From contig JAHDVF020001353.1 in the NCBI GenBank assembly GCA_022606425.2, positions 682,001 to 746,000 on the forward strand: a stretch of DNA of 64,000 nucleotides. Reading direction: 5' to 3'. The position numbers and the translations under genes are program-made. The notes under the pieces were generated by a model. That model was given only the letters and a program-made list of their open reading frames with translations, had not been told where the DNA came from and ran no database searches. Of this stretch, positions 19,867-29,484 are shown piece after piece. Each line of letters begins with the position of its first letter. Positions within the stretch are counted from its first letter, which is position 1. The stretch is from Lepidostoma basale (lineage: Eukaryota > Arthropoda > Insecta > Trichoptera > Lepidostomatidae).

Positions 19867-21146
19867 GGTCCTTACATATGAAATTGGCGTTTTGTATGGG
19901 AGGAACATAAAGTTGATTTTTTTTTAATATAATATATTTATTTAATCAAAGTATGTACCATTGCTATCTATGCAATTTTGCCATCTCATAGGTAGTTCAT
20001 CGATCCCTTTACTAAAAAAAACATTCGGACGGGAATCAATAAAATCTTTGAAGTCGGTTTGGACTGCCCCATCGGAGTTGAATTTTTTCCCTTGCAAGAA
20101 GTTATCCAAATTTCGAAAAAAATAGTTATCTGTTGGGGCAAGGTCCGGAGAGTACGGTGGATGTCTTAGACATTCCAATTGAAGCTCTTCTAATTTGGTA
20201 GCCGTCTGTTGTGCAGTGTGTGGTCTGGCGTTATCATGAAGCAGCAGTGGCCTAGAGCGATTAGCCAGCCTCGGTTGTTTAGCAGCTAGCTTTTCCATCA
20301 TGGTTTGCAGTTGCTGACAATAGACATCTGCCGTAATCGTCTGGCCAGATTTAAGAAAGCTGTAGTGAACGACACCAGCACTAGTCCACCAAACGCTCAC
20401 AAGTAACTTTTTTGGAGTCAATTTTCGCTTGGGGCATGGTTTGGCTGGTTCGGCAGGGTTCAGCCATTGCGATGAGCGCTTCCGATTATCATACAGGATC
20501 CACTTTTCATCACTGGTAATGATTCGATTCAAAATCCCTTCATTGTTGTGCCGGTTGAGTAATGCAACGCAGCAGTCGACGTGCGTTTGTTGATTTGCTT
20601 CACTCAATTCGTGAGGTACCCACCTTTCAAGCTTTTTCACCTTCCCAATTTGCTTCAAGTGGATTAAAACAGTTTTATCACTAACACCGCAGCCTGCAGC
20701 TAACTCGGACGTGGTTTGCGATGGATCCGCTTCCACAATAGCCTTCAATTCTTCATTATCAACTTGGTCTCCGGCCGTCCACGGGGCTTGTTCTGCAGGC
20801 CGAAATTTCCAGAACGAAAACGTTGGAACCAAAAACGCACTGTGTTTTCTTTTGCGGCACCGCTGCCATACACATCATAAATCCTTCGAGCCGTTTCTGC
20901 AGCACTGATGCCACGGTGGAACTCGTACTCGTAAATAACGCGATATTTCAAGTTTTCCATTTTGTAAACTGAGTGACGTAAAGAATAAAAACAATTGAGG
21001 AAAAAACAAAAGAATTATAATTTTCGAAACACAAATACTTGAGTAAATAGCTGTATAAATTTGAATTTGGAATTCCTAACCAAAGAGAAGATATTTGAGA
21101 TCAAAGTTGCCAGTACGGCAAAACGCCAATTTCATATGTAAGGACC
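19867..21146 (-). mobile_element. Full-length mariner (1280 bp)
   Basis: Terminal inverted repeats GGTCCTTACATATGAAATTG... and its complement end exactly at TA duplications (19865-19866 and 21147-21148). The length is that expected of a complete mariner. A nearly identical, deleted sister lies at 31924-32890, which points to recent activity. Confidence 0.95.
19942..20960 (-). pseudogene. Mariner transposase, one frameshift
   Basis: About 339 codons in two frames. 20960-20745 encodes the N-terminal helix-turn-helix region (MENLKYRVIYEYEFHRGISA, ENTVRFWFQRF). 20832-19942 continues with VDNEELKAIVEADPSQTT, WVPHELSE, TSDEKWILYDN (first Asp), HDNARPHT (second Asp) and PPYSPDLAPTDNYFF (third Asp, 34 residues later), then the DSNGTYFD end. 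The frames meet near 20764, where one base appears to be lost. The enzyme cuts and joins at TA sites; the sequence places it in the mariner group with the cecropia-like transposases related to SETMAR. Because of the frameshift this copy should not make a full protein. Confidence 0.9.
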
Positions 21147-21224
21147 TAATATTTAAAACCAATCAGTTTTTATTATTTCTTATCAATAACATCATGGTAT
21201 TACTTACATCAATAATGCAGGGTG

Positions 21225-22235
21225 CGGCAAAACAGACAGTGCAATTTTGAAAGGCCGGTACATCCCGTGTGGTGGGAGTGGGAACCTGGGAGTGGTCTCA
21301 TTGTATCGGGAGGGTCTTGCCGTTTTCAGTTGTTGCCATGGTTTGGTCCGGACAACACCGGGGCTTTGCCGTCCGCACGTTTCTTGAAAATGGCCGTTCT
21401 GTTATCGCCACCCAGCGGGCCTTTCGGCTGCACTTCAATCTTGGGCGTCGTGATACTGTCCCTCGTCGTAATTTAATCGTGACTTGGGTGCATAAGAAGG
21501 AAATGGCCCCACACTAAGACCTTGTGGTTTAGGAAGACCCAAAACCGTAAGAACACCCGAAAATTTAACGAGATTAAGAGAAGATATTGAACAGTCGCCT
21601 CGGCGTTCTGCCCGGAGGCATGCAATTGCATTGGGCATTGCTGACCGCTCACTAAGGAGGATTTTGCATCAAGAATTATTATTCCATCCCTATAAGATTA
21701 TGATAGTCCAAGATTTGAAACCTCCTGACTATGAAAACCGCATGAATCGCTCCCAAGAAAATGTTGAACCGAATGCATGCGAGGTCAACTTTTTTCAGTA
21801 GTAACGGGGCCCACTGTTATCTCTGTCTTCTTCTTCTTCTTCTTCTTCAGCCGTCTCTCCACTGCTGGATGTAGGCCTCTTCTAATTTCTTTTATTTTTC
21901 TCTTCTTTGGGCTTCTCTTATCCACCTGCTACCCGCGACAGGGACAATATCATCGGCCCAACGTTTCTGAGGCCGGCCTATTCCTCTTTTCATGTCCCAT
22001 GGTCTCCATCCTGGGACTCTGGGTGCCCATCTGTCTGTTCCCTGTCTGGCAACATGACCTGCCCATTGCCACTTTAGCCTGGCAATACGATCCACCACTT
22101 CGACAACCTTTGTCCGTTATCTCTGTGGAGTGGTGAAAATACAAAATTTTCGGTACTGGGCTGAAAATAACCCAAGGCAACTTCACGAGAGGCCTCTTCA
22201 CTCCCCAAAAGTGACTGTGTGGACAAAGTCCAAGT
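21225..22235 (+). pseudogene. IS630-type transposase remnant (DUF4817-like), split by LINE-H
   Basis: Starts with an ACAGGGTG-like end (GCAGGGTGCGGCAAAAC at 21219). The plus strand, in shifting frames, gives AVRTFLENGRSVIATQRAFR, NLGRRDTVPRRN and a helix-turn-helix PRRSARRHA-like segment. After the LINE it gives RYWAENNPRQLHERPLHS and PKVTVW. These fit the DUF4817 helix-turn-helix followed by the start of a DDE domain, common in arthropod Tc1/mariner-IS630 relatives. Stops and frameshifts are frequent, and the catalytic C-terminal part is cut off by LINE-A at 22284. Confidence 0.75.
21827..22115 (-). mobile_element. LINE-H insertion with 11 bp duplication
   Basis: The minus strand reads DRIARLKWQWAGHVARQGTD, GIGRPQKRWADDI and VAGSRWIREAQ, the C-terminal domain of LINE ORF2, ending in (GAA)n. 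GTTATCTCTGT at 21816-21826 and 22116-22126 is the target duplication. Confidence 0.9.
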
Positions 22236-22283
22236 CCAAGTGATATTATCAAAGTTAATTATGTTTAAAAGTTGTCAAAACTA

Positions 22284-22825
22284 AAGCCTATCCAAAAAAG
22301 CCAAGATGGCAGTGCACAATGGTGTTCTTGTGCCGACCCTTATGTATGGAACTGAAGCATGGAACTGGCAAAAGAAGGATGAAAGTAGAATAAACGCAGT
22401 AGAAATGACTTTTCTAAGACGAATGTGTGGCAAATCTGTATATGATAGAGTGACAAATGCAAGTATAAGAAGTGAATGTGGTGCGAATGAAAGTGTTATG
22501 AACAAAATAAGGAAAGGATCATTAAGATGGTTTGGACACATGGAAAGAATGAGTGAAGACAGAATGGTAAAGAAGGTATATGTAAACGGCGTGAACGGAG
22601 CTAGAAATAGAGGAAGGCCGAGGAAAACGTGGCACGATCAAATCAATCAAACATTGAATGTCGGTCACGTGAGGAGTAGGAGAAATCGACGTGCGTGCAT
22701 GACAAGATGTATGAATGTAGAGGAAGCGAGAGAAGTATGTAAGGACAGAACAGTGTGGCGTTCCATTCTTTCTGCCTACCCCTCCGGGGAGACGGCGTGA
22801 TGGTTAGTTAGTTAGTTTGTTATGT
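22284..22825 (+). mobile_element. LINE-A, best-preserved 3' half
   Basis: A 165-codon open end of ORF2, the terminal hairpin (CCCCTCCGGGG) and a (TTAG)n tail. Used here as the reference for the family. 5' truncated. Confidence 0.9.
22306..22800 (+). pseudogene. LINE-A ORF2 C-terminal domain
   Basis: Open for 164 residues from an internal Met: MAVHNGVLVPTLMYGTEAWN, WQKKDESRINAVEM, FLRRMCGKS, a W-FGHMERM stretch, GARNRGRPRKTWHDQIN, RRNRRACMTRCMNVEEAR and WRSILSAYPSG before the stop. This region follows the reverse transcriptase in several arthropod LINEs; its function is not well defined. The stop codon falls inside the terminal GACGGCGTGATGG, so coding and 3' recognition sequence overlap. It is not a complete gene: the endonuclease and reverse transcriptase are absent. 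Confidence 0.85.
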
Positions 22826-22841
22826 TGAAATATCATAATCT

Positions 22842-23772
22842 AACTAACTAACTAACCATCACGCCATTTCCCCGGAGGGGTAGGCAGAGAGGATGAATCA
22901 CCACAATGGCCTGTCCTGGCATACCTCTCGGGATTCCTCTACATTCATAAATCGTACCATGCACGCACGTCGATTATTTCGGCTTCGAATGTGGCCGCCT
23001 TTTAGTAATTGATTAATTTGGTCATGCCATGGTTTCCTCGGTCGTCCTCGGCTTCTTTTCCCAATCACGCTGCTTGTGTACAACTTTTTAACCATTCTAC
23101 TCTCATCCATTCGTTCCATATGTCCAAACTATCTCAGGGATCCTTTTTAAATTTTATTCATGATGCAGTCATCTGCCTTACATTTCTTTCTTATTTCATC
23201 GTTCGGTATTCTATCATACAACGTTTTCCCGCACATTCTTCTTAGTGATCTCATTTCTGGGGCGTTTATCCTGATTTCATCCTTCTTTTGCCAGCTCCAA
23301 GCTTCACTTCCATACATGCGGGTTGGCACTAGAACTCCATGTGTACTGCCATATTTGCTTCTGTGGATATATTTCTATTTGCAGTAATGACTTAGAGTGC
23401 GCTATTTATTTTATTCCCAGCACCAACCCTTCTTTTGATGTCTTTCTCCATTTTTCCGTCTCTCGTAAACATGCTTCCCAGATACGTAAATTCAGTAATT
23501 TGCTCCAATTTCTCGTCCATCGCACTCATATTACAAATCGTCATACATTCTTCTTTCTCGAAAACCACCACTTTAGATTTAGACACATTCATCACCAAGT
23601 CCCTCTTTTGCATGCCTCATACATCCTTGACACTAAGACTTGCAAATTTTCTTTACTGTCAGCGATTAACACAGCATCGTCTGCATATAACAAACAGCTG
23701 ACTGGAAATATCATAATCCAACAATGTAAATCATTAACTTTATTTGTATTTGTGAAATGTATACTTACATCT
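22842..23772 (-). mobile_element. LINE-A copy, longest in window
   Basis: On the minus strand from 23772: LLYADDAVLIADSKENLQVL (reverse transcriptase motif C, YADD), KRDLVMNVSKSKVVVFEKEE, QITEFTYLGSMFTRDGK, RRVGAGNKINSAL, TRMYGSEAWSWQKKDE and RSLRRMCGKTLYDR. It ends with GRPRKPWHDQIN, RRACMVRFMNV, the terminal hairpin and (TTAG)n. Frames change at about 23600, 23330 and 23130. Its tail faces the tail of the plus-strand copy ending at 22825. Confidence 0.85.
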
Positions 23773-23774
23773 GT

Positions 23775-24840
23775 ATACGAATCCTGGATTTTCACCTGTG
23801 GGTGGTTAATTTAAATTTTTAATTGTATCTCAATAGAGACGAAGAAACAAACTGGAAACTGAATATGGATGATCAAGGTGTTTACAGGACTTATGACCTA
23901 TCATTGGTTGGGTTAAGCGCACGCTTTATGTAATTACAACATTCCCCATTCCACCATTGTTATTATGATCATGTATGATACATTTTTGGAAGTTGTATAT
24001 ATACTCCAAATTCATACTTATCTTCACGTGGCAGTTCCAGTTAGCCATCTATGTAGATTTGATTGTACTAATTAATTTTTTTTTTTTTTTTAAGATTAAT
24101 CTATACAATCCATCCACTAACGCCATCTATGAAGAATGATTGTTTAGCATTTAGCAAACTACTTTATTAACACAATGCGAAGAGGCTACCGCCTCCTATC
24201 GCACTGTTAGAAGTCGCCTAACGCCATCTATATATACCTATATACCTTGATCATCCATATTCAGTTTCCAGTTTGTTTCTTCGTCTCTATTGAGATACAA
24301 TTAAAAATTTTAATTAACCACCCACAGGTGAAAATCCAGGATTCGTATACAGATGTAAGTATACATTTCACAAATATTTGTAAATATTCTGGTCAATTAT
24401 TTGGCGTATAAAATAGGAGTGGATACTCCAGGCGACTTCTAACAGTGCGATAGGAGGCGGTAGCCTCTTCGCATTGTGTTAATAAAGTAGTTTGCTAAAT
24501 GCTAAACAATCATTCTTCATAGATGGCGTTAGTGATTGTATAGATTAATCTTAAAAAAAAAAAAAAATTAGTACAATCAAATCTACATAGATGGCTAACT
24601 GGAACTGCCACGTGAAGATAAGTATGAATTTGGAGTATATATACAACTTCCAAAAATGTATCATACATGATCATAATAACAATGGTCTTGGGGAATGTTG
24701 TAATTACATAAAGCGTGCGCTTAACCCAACCAATGACAGGTCATAAGTCCTGTAAACACCTTGATCATCCATATTCAGTTTCCAGTTTGTTTCTTCGTCT
24801 CTATTGAGATACAATTAAAAATTTACATTAACTTTATTTT
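23775..24840. mobile_element. F5: 1 kb fold-back complex
   Basis: Arms 23815-24226 and 24427-24834 are nearly identical inverted copies of about 410 bp, ending in TTAATTGTATCTCAATAG. A tail module lies outside the left arm (23775-23814, with CACCTGTGGGTGG). In the centre sits another arm-end plus tail module (24238-24395), probably a second truncated F element inserted in the loop. AGATGGCG words recur in both arms. Confidence 0.75.
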
Positions 24841-25119
24841 CATGATCCTCAAATATTTTGACTAACCCTCGCTTCGGAAGCGCGTGCGTTCGCGAATCGC
24901 GCCAGACGCCTTCGGAGCTTTCAATAAAAGCTCATTTTCCTTGTGTTTAATTTGTTTACCATCAACTTGATTCCGACAATAGCGCACTATGTTTTCAATC
25001 CATCAAATACAGAGTAAACAAAACAGCACTATAAGTTACGATATTGTTTCAACACAATTATATTATATTATTAGTAAAGGGTTAGCAATGCAGACGTATA
25101 CGTACGTAATAGAGAGCTG

Positions 25120-25745
25120 TTGTCTAGTGTGAAAATTAGAAAGGTCTCATATTGGAGTAACTTGGAGTACTGCTCTATCATTTGGGACCCCAGAGAAAGA
25201 ACAGTCATCTTGGAGCTGGAAAGGATCCAGAAACGCTTTTTAAGGTATTTATACCTCAGGGAGTATAACTGTTACCCTTTTATGTACCCCTCACTGTTTC
25301 TATCAGGAGTGTTGAGTTTCAACACTCTTGAAGCTCGTCGAATGATCTTTCTGGGAAAGCATTTTTTTAAACTGTTATCCGGAGGTGTTTTCAATCCAGG
25401 AGTGCTGAGAGACCTAAATCTGTACGTTCCCCATAGTTATAGCAGAGCAAGGCGGCATATATTATTTTATGCCCCAAATTGCCGCACAGAGGCCCTTCGA
25501 AGTTCTCCTGTATTAAAGGCGATTCGTCTCTTAAATGAGGTTGCAGAAGAGATAGACCTCTTTGGATGCAATTATGGCGAATTCGTAAATGCCCTTATGA
25601 TAAAGGCAGCAAGCAGATAACTGGCTTTTCCTATTCATAAGGTTCTATGTATATTTCCTTTGATATTCTTTTTTTTCACCCTTTACATCGATTTGGCTTG
25701 CGCTGTAATGATGTAAGGAGTTTTTTCAACAAAATAATAATAATA
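25120..25745 (+). mobile_element. LINE-K 3' end (Jockey/CR1-like, SINE partner)
   Basis: Open for 166 residues: LEYCSIIWDPRERTVILELE, RIQKRFLRYLYLREYNCYP, FNTLEARRMIFLGK, NLYVPHSYSRARRHILFYAP and SPVLKAIRLLNEV, the end of a Jockey/CR1-type ORF2. After the stop at 25620 the 3' UTR ends in CCCTTTACATCGATTTGGCT ... ATGATGTAAGGAG and (ATA)n. That end is shared with the SINE copies at 11292 and 54990. Confidence 0.85.
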
Positions 25746-25799
25746 ATATTTGGTTCATGTGCTAAGGGGAGAAAAATACTACCTCCTTCGACTGATATT

Positions 25800-26290
25800 A
25801 ATTTCAATTTATTTATTTTTTAAATCATAAACATTACAGTATATAACCAAAGCGCTTATGACTTTTGTGATGTAATCACAGATAGGACACAAAAACAAAC
25901 AACAACAAAAACTATTTTAAACAGTAAATACAATTATGATATTTAAAAATTACAATATAGACAAAAACACAAAAAAAACACGAGAATTAAAAAATTAAGA
26001 CCAAATAAGTAATTAAAAACAATAAGAAGAACAACACATTATTTAAGAGATAGATGTTTTCTGAGGGTAGCCTCACTATCGTGGAAGATGTCCACATCCG
26101 AAGAGATGCGGTTTAGAAGGATTAGTGCCCTGCCCACGGGCATAACCTTAGGTAAATTGGTGGTAAAATCTACACAGTGGCAGGTGAAATAATCTATGTT
26201 GCCTTTGTCGCAGATAATTGTCAGGGACAAACAAAGTCAAGTAAATCAAAATATCCGAGTTATGTATTCGACCACGAATCATAATGGGTA
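25800..26290 (-). mobile_element. Jockey/CR1-like LINE 3' end
   Basis: The minus strand in two frames reads LFVPDNYLRQRQHRLFHLPL, LPKVMPVGRALILLN and SDVDIFHDSEATLRKH, then a stop at 26039 and about 240 bases of 3' UTR with GTGATGTAATCAC. It resembles LINE-J but is distinct. Confidence 0.7.
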
Positions 26291-26445
26291 AAGTGAAGGG
26301 ACGTCGGGGAGTTGGTAGAAGGCAGCTGTCCTGGCTGCGGAACATTAAAGAGTGGGCAGGAATTACAAGAGTTCAGAACCTGTTCCAAATGGCGCAGTAC
26401 AGAGATGCCTTTGCTGCAGTGATTGCCAACAAGCACTGTTGAATC
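26275..26445 (+). mobile_element. LINE-L fragment
   Basis: The plus strand reads IMGKVKGRRGVGRRQLSWLR, NIKEWAGITRVQNLFQMAQY and RDAFAAVIAN, the terminal domain seen also at 33112-33392 and 58585-58862. No 3' UTR can be defined. Confidence 0.75.
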
Positions 26446-26683
26446 CAGTTATAAATTGGTACAAATTACTCAAATTTAAAAGTTTTCTACAGAAGTGGGC
26501 TAAGGAAACCGGTCAAAAATCGAAAACTTTGTAGATTTTAATTATTCATTTTTTATTAAGAGGAGTTCTAGGGATTGTTTTAGTTTTTGCGAAAATTTAA
26601 GAATTTAACTAATTTTTATGTTTCTTTTTTAAATACTTTGTATACTACACTCACTTTTATTAAAAAAATAAAAAGTATATATC

Positions 26684-26720
26684 AAACATGTTTCGGACTA
26701 ACGAGCCCCTCATCAGTGAT
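26684..26720 (-). ncRNA. Hammerhead-like motif, intact core
   Basis: Minus strand: ATCACTGATGA, an extra G, stem II GGGCT/AGTCC with loop CGTT, GAAAC, ATGTT. All conserved core positions are present. Confidence 0.55.
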
Positions 26721-26742
26721 ATTAAATAAATTTCGTAGTACA

Positions 26743-27050
26743 AATTTCAGGGATCGAGCGTTTGCGGTAGTATCAGCTTAGAACAATCTTCCTTCACACC
26801 TCAGATGTATAAATGATCCAACAGACTTCAGATCTAAGCTGAAAACCCATATTTTTCATATTTCATATCCAATTTAAAACTTGCAAATTTTGTTCTATTA
26901 TACTTTCTAATCGATCGCGAATATCAATCAGATGCAACGTTCACATTTAGATTTAAAACACGTCTTAATGCGCCCTTGAGGTGATTACATCACAAAAACG
27001 GCGCTTTAAAAGTTAGCATATTATTATTATTATTATAAATATTTCTAAAT
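26743..27050 (+). mobile_element. LINE-C 3' end
   Basis: The plus strand reads FRDRAFAVVSA, stop, NNLPSHLRCIND and FRSKLKTHIFHISYPI. The 3' UTR with GGTGATTACATCACAAAAAC and an ATT-repeat tail at 27025 follow. The stop replaces the expected Trp. Confidence 0.8.
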
Positions 27051-27070
27051 CTTATAAAATTGTTTATATA

Positions 27071-27411
27071 CGAGGGTTGCCTTTTATTTTTTTACAAAAA
27101 GTGAAACAGAAGTTTGAAACAAAGTGTTTTATTGCTTTTCGAAATATTTGCCTTTTAGGTCTATACATTTTTGCATACGTTTAAACCAATTCTGAAAACA
27201 TTTTCTCCACTCTGAAGATGATATTGTAGAAACATGGATTTGAAAGTCTTCAACAGCTTCTTGAGGTGATGAAAATCGCTGTCCACGCATATTTTGTTCA
27301 ACGTTCACTATCGACAACCTAATAGGTCAATTACTATGTCAATGTTCACAAATACAGTGATGCCTAACGCCATCTATTGTTCGATTGTAAAAACTTAAAA
27401 GGCAACCTATG
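27071..27411 (-). mobile_element. Mariner-derived MITE (341 bp)
   Basis: TA duplications at 27069-27070 and 27412-27413. Inverted ends share AGGTTGCCTTTTA. The minus-strand frame 27129-27317 ends with WFKRMQKCIDLKGKYFEKQ, the typical mariner transposase C-terminus, so the element is a deletion derivative of a SETMAR-like mariner lineage distinct from the other copies. Confidence 0.8.
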
Positions 27412-27661
27412 TATAAAGACAATGAGTGAAAGTAGTTAATTAAAAGGGTTCGTTTTATTTATGGTAATTTTTATTAAATTATGTTTTTCTCGTATGAAAT
27501 AAACAGTTATTATTTTTTCAACAAATATTTCCTTAGAGGTTTTTTTCTCAAAATTACTGATGGGAAGTTATTTTAGTATCTCAATTATTTATTATTTCGT
27601 CTATCGTATGATTTGTTTTTTCGTTGTTTCTACTTGTTCAGTTAAACGAACTATTTACAAT

Positions 27662-28405
27662 CAGTGGCGTGCCTAGGGTCAACCAGTAAGGCAAGCCCGT
27701 TCAACTTTTTTGGGTTATAATATTAGTAAAGGGTCACGATAATGTATTTTCCGGATTAAAAGCGTTTTATCTTTCTAAATTAATTTCGTGAATTAATTGA
27801 TTTTTTATACCATTTAAGGCGCATTTTAAATGTATACAAAAAATAATTTACTGCGTCATCAAACTCGTGTTCTTGTATAATATATAATAATAATGTATTT
27901 ACAAATACAAGAAGAAATATAATTAATAAGAAATAAGCTGTAAATAGACAATAATAATAAATTTGTTAAAACCGAAACACGAATTATAAATATGTGTTCG
28001 TAAAGAAATTACATAAACTTTCTTTTCATAACATTTCTGCACATCACGTTAATGACAGATAACATTCTGGCAATAGAAATGAAGTTCGTGACACATCGAA
28101 CAGTAACATACTTCAGAGTGAAAAAGCCCGGCTTCAAATCCATACAAACAATTGTAGATATCTTCTGGTATATTTGACAAGATATGGCGCATATGAATGG
28201 AACAAAACATACACTTAGGTCATTTCTGCGCATGTCAGCGGGGTCTTTTGCAACGCAACGAATGTAATCGCTTTAACTCGCGCGAAAATTCAAAATATTA
28301 TTATATTTTATTCGTAGACGGCTCAAACGCGCAAAAAACATCGTTTTATTATAGATTTTTTAAGGCAAGCCCGGCTTTTCGGCTTGTTTGGAAGTACCGC
28401 CACTG
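27662..28405. mobile_element. hAT-type element with perfect 8 bp duplication
   Basis: The ends are CAGTGGCGTGCC... and its inverse ...CGCCACTG. TTTACAAT stands at 27654-27661 and again at 28406-28413. Subterminal AAGCCCG and GGCTTGCC words repeat near both ends. At 744 bp with no recognisable transposase it is non-autonomous. A minus-strand frame at 28009-28233 (74 codons, Cys-rich: VRCVTNF, INVMCRN) has no motif I can assign. Confidence 0.9.
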
Positions 28406-28413
28406 TTTACAAT

Positions 28414-28945
28414 CTCAATTTAACTTGTTTATTTCAATCTCATGAAAGATTCATAATCTGTTATTTATTTTAAAAAAATGGAGTTCGTTTATTTACTAGT
28501 AAACAATATTTTATTCTCTTGTTTCAAATTTCTCTAATTTTATGTATATCAAAACGATAATAAAAATATGTTTATCGTGTATATTTTTTTTATATTGACC
28601 TTACATCAATCCCTTCGTTTCAATGATTCTATATTTTTTATTGAACCAAAAAACTTATCCAACCAAAAGGATGCGAGATATCTTCTGAATTTTATAAAAA
28701 AACAACGAAATGGGAAAAAACGAAAGAAATTCACTCTCGAACCCGATAGACCTTTGTTCATTCAAGTTTAAACGAAACAAAATACATCGAAATCTTTAGC
28801 TGTTTTCTAAAAAAAAATAACAACGTCTTGCGCTTATTTTCCAAGGGTTAATTCTCCCTTTTCATTATTATTTAAAACGTTAAAGGTATTAACCCTCTGA
28901 GCCCTTACAACATACCTTATTTTCTCTAAACAAAAATAGTTAAAA
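28414..28945. other. Single-copy AT-rich spacer
   Basis: Holds only the small frame at 28568-28771, described separately. Confidence 0.4.
28568..28771 (+). CDS. Hypothetical small secreted-type peptide (doubtful)
   Basis: 67 codons: a hydrophobic start (MFIVYIFFILTLHQSL) that could be a signal peptide, then a basic C-terminal half with NGKKRKK, which has the form of a prohormone cleavage/amidation site. It lies in one of the few stretches not explained by repeats. Nothing else supports it: no promoter, no homologue that I recognise, and AT-rich DNA readily produces such frames. Confidence 0.15.
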   Translation: MFIVYIFFILTLHQSLRFNDSIFFIEPKNLSNQKDARYLLNFIKKQRNGKKRKKFTLEPDRPLFIQV

Positions 28946-28949
28946 GCAT

Positions 28950-29060
28950 TTTGACGAATTTTTATGAATTAAAACACTGTTTTTTCCACTTTAGAGTTTT
29001 TTTTTCTCGACATGTTTCGAAGGCTTACACCTTCATCATCGAGAACGATATAAACTGTTG
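28950..29060 (-). repeat. Hammerhead-bearing repeat, left partner
   Basis: Minus-strand motif at 29004-29047: stem I TTCTC/GAGAA, a core damaged by loss of two bases (TCGATGA), stem II GAAGG/CCTTC, GAAAC, ATGTC. It pairs as an inverted repeat with 29335-29450. Confidence 0.55.
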
Positions 29061-29104
29061 TTTCATTTATATCTGTTTATTTAGGATATATATTTGTTTA
29101 TTTA

Positions 29105-29334
29105 GGAAATATGTTAACGAAGGATGGGAGAGTGGAGAAGAATATTGAAAGAAGGGTTGGGGCAGGCAACACAGTAAATGGTGCACTTAAAGTTGTCATC
29201 GCAAACAAAAGCCTATCCAAAGAAGCTTAGATGGCAGTGCATAATGACGTTCTTGTGCTGACCCTTATATATGTAAGTGAAGCATGGAAAAAGAGGGTGT
29301 AAGTAGAATAAATGCAGTAGAAATGAGATCTCTA
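29105..29334 (+). mobile_element. LINE-A fragment between hammerhead repeats
   Basis: The plus strand carries GNMLTKDGRVEKNIERRVG, AGNTVNGALKVV and EAW/EMRSLR-like pieces with stops and a deletion at 29290. It is enclosed by the two inverted hammerhead repeats. Confidence 0.75.
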
Positions 29335-29450
29335 AGAATGATGAAGGTGTAAGCCTTCGAAACATGTCGAGAAAAATAAACTGAAAAGTGGAAAAAAGTG
29401 ATTTAATTCATAAAAAATCGTCATTATGGAATTCCAGTGTTAACGTCTAA
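29335..29450 (+). repeat. Hammerhead-bearing repeat, right partner
   Basis: ATGATGAAGGTGTAAGCC then TTCGAAACATGTCGAGAA: stem II and the 3' half are intact, but the 5' stem I and first core element are partly lost where LINE-A joins. Confidence 0.5.
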
Positions 29451-29484
29451 GTTTATCTAAAAAAAATACCTTTTTTTCTCTTAA

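Noticed and set aside
19942..20832. Host SETMAR-like gene
   Set aside because: No SET domain; the frame lies exactly between mariner inverted repeats with TA duplications.
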